Below, piece by piece: positions 62,124 to 64,000 of a stretch of DNA of 64,000 nt. Numbering within the stretch: position 1 is the stretch's first letter; each line of letters opens with the position of its first letter. Made by a program: the position numbers and the translations under genes. This DNA is from Paeniglutamicibacter psychrophenolicus (GTDB lineage: Bacteria; Actinomycetota; Actinomycetes; Actinomycetales; Micrococcaceae), in contig NZ_JAGIOE010000001.1 of NCBI RefSeq assembly GCF_017876575.1, forward strand, positions 2,480,001 to 2,544,000. Direction: 5' to 3'. Under the pieces are notes generated by a model that was not told the DNA's origin, ran no database searches, and saw only the letters and a program-made list of their open reading frames with translations.

Positions 62124-63266
62124 ATGGTAAACAATGCAGCGGCTACTCTTGGTTCGCGCGTCCGTGACGCACGAAAGCGCGCCAACTTGAAGCAAGACGA
62201 GCTCGCAAGCGCGGTTGGATTGGACCGTACCGCACTCAACAAGATCGAGAGCGGCGTGCGTAAAGTGACCGCCCTTGAACTCTCGGACATTGCTAATGCC
62301 CTTGAGCTCCGTATGTCTGCGTTTTTTGAGGATCCGCCTCCGGCAATTGTCGCCCATCGGTCGAGTCAAGGCCTCGATACTGCCGACTCTCAAATTGATG
62401 CGGCCCTCGCCTCCCTTGCCGGTGAGGTCGAGTTCTTGCAATCACTCGGTGTTGAGGAGCTCCAGTTCCCCGGCCTGGAGCGTGTTGAAAACGCCAACAT
62501 CAGCACTCCGGAGACAGTAGCGGATGCTGAGCAGTTGGCCTTCCGGGCGCGCCAACTCATGGATTTGCCACCTGACGAGCCACTGACCGATTTGGTCGAA
62601 AATGTCGCCGGTCTAGGTCTCTTGGCGTTCTCACGTGACATCGGCATCGATACCGCTGACGCCGGAACGATACTGTTGCGTCACGGCGGAGTTTGCTTTG
62701 TAAACAGCCATATGAAGGTGGGGCGCCGTCGACTTGCACTGTCCCACGAACTTGGCCATTACCTTATTGCCGACGATTACACCATCGACTGGCGTGTTGG
62801 TGATCCATCTGGTCATGCGGCATCGATCGAGTCAAGGATCGACAGATTTGCTCGTTCCCTATTGCTTCCCAATACTGCTGTCTCCAAGCTATGGCGTCTT
62901 TATAGTGGTGCTTCAGGAGAACGAGCTGCAGCAATTCGGCTGGCCAGTGAGTTCCGCGTCGATATGGCCACCTTGGCCCGACGCCTTCGAGAACTCGGGG
63001 TGGTTGATGGTGATTCTGAGTCACTGGTCAGGAATACGAGAACGACTCGTGCAGACATCTTGGAAATGGACCTCCGTATTCCCCTTGAAGAACTTGAAGG
63101 GGCTTCCGTGCCGCGAGCATATGCGCTGGGAGTCATCCGGCTGCTGCGTGACGAGCGGATTAGCCGTGAGCGGGCACTTGACCTACTCCAGGGAACGTTC
63201 ACGGACGCGGATCTTCCCGGCAACCGGAAGCGTAGGGCAGATGAGATCTGGACATTCGTATCATGA
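62124..63266 (+). CDS. XRE-ImmA/IrrE metallopeptidase regulator (intact zinc motif)
   Basis: A 380-residue fusion. Residues 1-75 are a XRE HTH: RKRANLKQDELASAVGLDRT near 15-34. The ImmA/IrrE peptidase domain carries the zinc motif H208-E209-L210-G211-H212 (LSHELGHYLIADD) and the later ESRIDRFARSLLLPNTAVSK near 236-255. Such proteins cleave a repressor or sense stress, and often control mobile elements or toxins. Base composition is lower in G+C than the left flank, a sign of transfer. The stop overlaps the start of the PIN-like gene by four bases. It is the likely antitoxin or sensor of that pair. Confidence 0.88.
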   Translation: MVNNAAATLGSRVRDARKRANLKQDELASAVGLDRTALNKIESGVRKVTALELSDIANALELRMSAFFEDPPPAIVAHRSSQGLDTADSQIDAALASLAGEVEFLQSLGVEELQFPGLERVENANISTPETVADAEQLAFRARQLMDLPPDEPLTDLVENVAGLGLLAFSRDIGIDTADAGTILLRHGGVCFVNSHMKVGRRRLALSHELGHYLIADDYTIDWRVGDPSGHAASIESRIDRFARSLLLPNTAVSKLWRLYSGASGERAAAIRLASEFRVDMATLARRLRELGVVDGDSESLVRNTRTTRADILEMDLRIPLEELEGASVPRAYALGVIRLLRDERISRERALDLLQGTFTDADLPGNRKRRADEIWTFVS

Positions 63267-63819
63267 TCCCGTCGCGGAATGCATGGGTTTTCGACACCGG
63301 GCCAATGCGTCACTTTGCGCTTCAGGGGTGGCTTGGCGTTCTGCGCTTCCTTGCCGACGGGCGTGAGGTGTACATACCTGATTCCGTCGAGAGGGAATTG
63401 ATGCAAGCTGCAGCCGAACTCCCTGCGGTTGGCACAGTGCTCGATGCGGACTGGATTCGAGTTTTTAGGTCCGTGGACGAGGGGTTCAGCAGGAGCTTCG
63501 GAGAATTTCACGATCGTTTGGTAGCCGGCGGAAAAATGTTGGCGAATGCGGAGTACTTGCCATGGGCGAGACCTATGGGTGTGAATTAGTTATTGATGAT
63601 GGAGTTCCGCGTCGTCTCGCAAAAGAATTTGGACTGAACGTTACGGCTACGGTCTCGATCCTTTGTGATGCCATTCGAGCGAAGAAGCTCACGATGGTGA
63701 TGGTTGAGAGTCTTGCTGATGACCTGTTGAGCGGAGAGTACTTTTTGCCGTTCGAAAAGGGCGGTTTCCGCCAACACGTACTTGAGAACGGCCTACTCGA
63801 TTGGGATGAAGCCAATTGA
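63263..63819 (+). pseudogene. PIN-like domain protein interrupted by a one-base frameshift
   Basis: Two overlapping frames together read as one PIN nuclease. The first, 63263-63589, gives WVFDTGPMRHFALQGWLGVL with D11 and IPDSVERELM with the Glu; after LVAGGK it drifts out of family pattern and stops. Reading the next frame from the A-run at 63532-63536 gives KNVGECGVLAMGETYGCELV followed by IDDGVPRRLAKEFGLN, which is the PIN C-terminal motif with the last acids. One A missing from a run of six would explain it. The rebuilt protein has 185 residues. It follows the XRE-ImmA gene with a four-base overlap and is probably its toxin partner. A sequencing error is possible. Confidence 0.75.
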
Positions 63820-64000
63820 CAGAGGCTCCGAGTCCCTCGATAAAGTCCCTGTCTCGTTCATGTCGGCGCAAGCGCCCACGGTCACGCGTGTAAGTGCCGT
63901 TTCGAAGAGGTGGGTTCGAGTTGGGCGATGGGCAGATTTTCGTCGTTGGCAGCGGCCTGAGCATAACCACACGAACCACATAGTCGTTGCTGTCTTTCCA
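63820..64000. other. Right end of the window, no gene supported
   Basis: 181 bases after the PIN-like gene with no convincing open frame on either strand. The phrase GGTTCGAGT near 63910 looks like a T-loop, but no tRNA fold can be built around it. Confidence 0.4.

Noticed and set aside
63526-63540. Programmed -1 frameshift in the PIN gene
   Set aside because: No X XXY YYZ heptamer in the zero frame and no strong downstream hairpin; a lost A is simpler, though slippage is not excluded.
63895-63925. Possible tRNA T-arm (GGTTCGAGT)
   Set aside because: No acceptor stem, anticodon arm or D-arm can be built around it.

Overview
The window is high-GC DNA whose gene content fits an actinobacterium of the Micrococcaceae (Arthrobacter, Paeniglutamicibacter or Glutamicibacter group). 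The pointers are a nadB-nadC-cysteine desulfurase operon, a DUF222/HNH gene, malate:quinone oxidoreductase, many leaderless starts, and terminators that are long perfect hairpins with little or no U-tract. The genus is inference. No rRNA, prophage, insertion sequence or CRISPR array was seen. There are three tRNA genes: one Leu and two identical Lys.

Layout. 1-3.7 kb: end of the de novo NAD operon (nadB, partial; nadC; a cysteine desulfurase probably serving the NadA Fe-S cluster). 3.8-11.7 kb: housekeeping and accessory genes (TOPRIM protein, XRE regulator, M20 peptidase, GNAT, a convergent histidine kinase/response regulator pair, a small RelA/SpoT-like HD protein, DUF3592, DUF488). 11.9-14.5 kb: enoyl-CoA hydratase and acyl-CoA ligase. 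15.2-22.4 kb: a carbohydrate locus with an ABC importer lacking its own ATPase, a PfkB kinase, a DeoR regulator and a GH4 glycosidase. 22.6-29.4 kb: YbdK-type ligase, zinc-ribbon protein, ABC-F ATPase, a VanY carboxypeptidase broken by an in-frame amber codon, membrane proteins and a cluster of 31-bp repeats. 29.5-37.3 kb: MarR/LLM oxidoreductase, MFS exporter, DUF222-HNH, an ABC exporter and a flavin-reductase-like protein. 37.6-48.3 kb: RND transporter, a proline-rich protein, a XRE-ImmA protein with a ruined zinc motif, mqo, an orphan peptide-type binding protein and tRNA-Leu. 48.3-57.7 kb: Bcp peroxiredoxin, a lower-GC HEPN-like gene, an amino-acid catabolic locus (MHS transporter, ArgE-like deacylase, aminotransferase, Lrp regulator, HpcH/HpaI aldolase), a DUF6308-like protein and an AAA+ ATPase. 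57.8-60.7 kb: two identical tRNA-Lys genes bracketing a TetR-ABC exporter operon. 61-63.8 kb: a D-2-hydroxyacid dehydrogenase, then a lower-GC, leaderless XRE-ImmA/PIN module whose PIN gene carries a one-base frameshift.

How the parts work together. The clearest functional units are NAD synthesis, the sugar locus (import, phosphorylation, glycoside cleavage, DeoR control) and the Lrp-flanked amino-acid locus (import, deacylation, transamination, aldol cleavage of a 2-oxo acid). The most interesting accessory unit is the XRE-ImmA/PIN pair at the right end, which looks like a toxin-antitoxin or stress-sensing module. All functions are inferred from motifs in the translated sequence; no database search was run.
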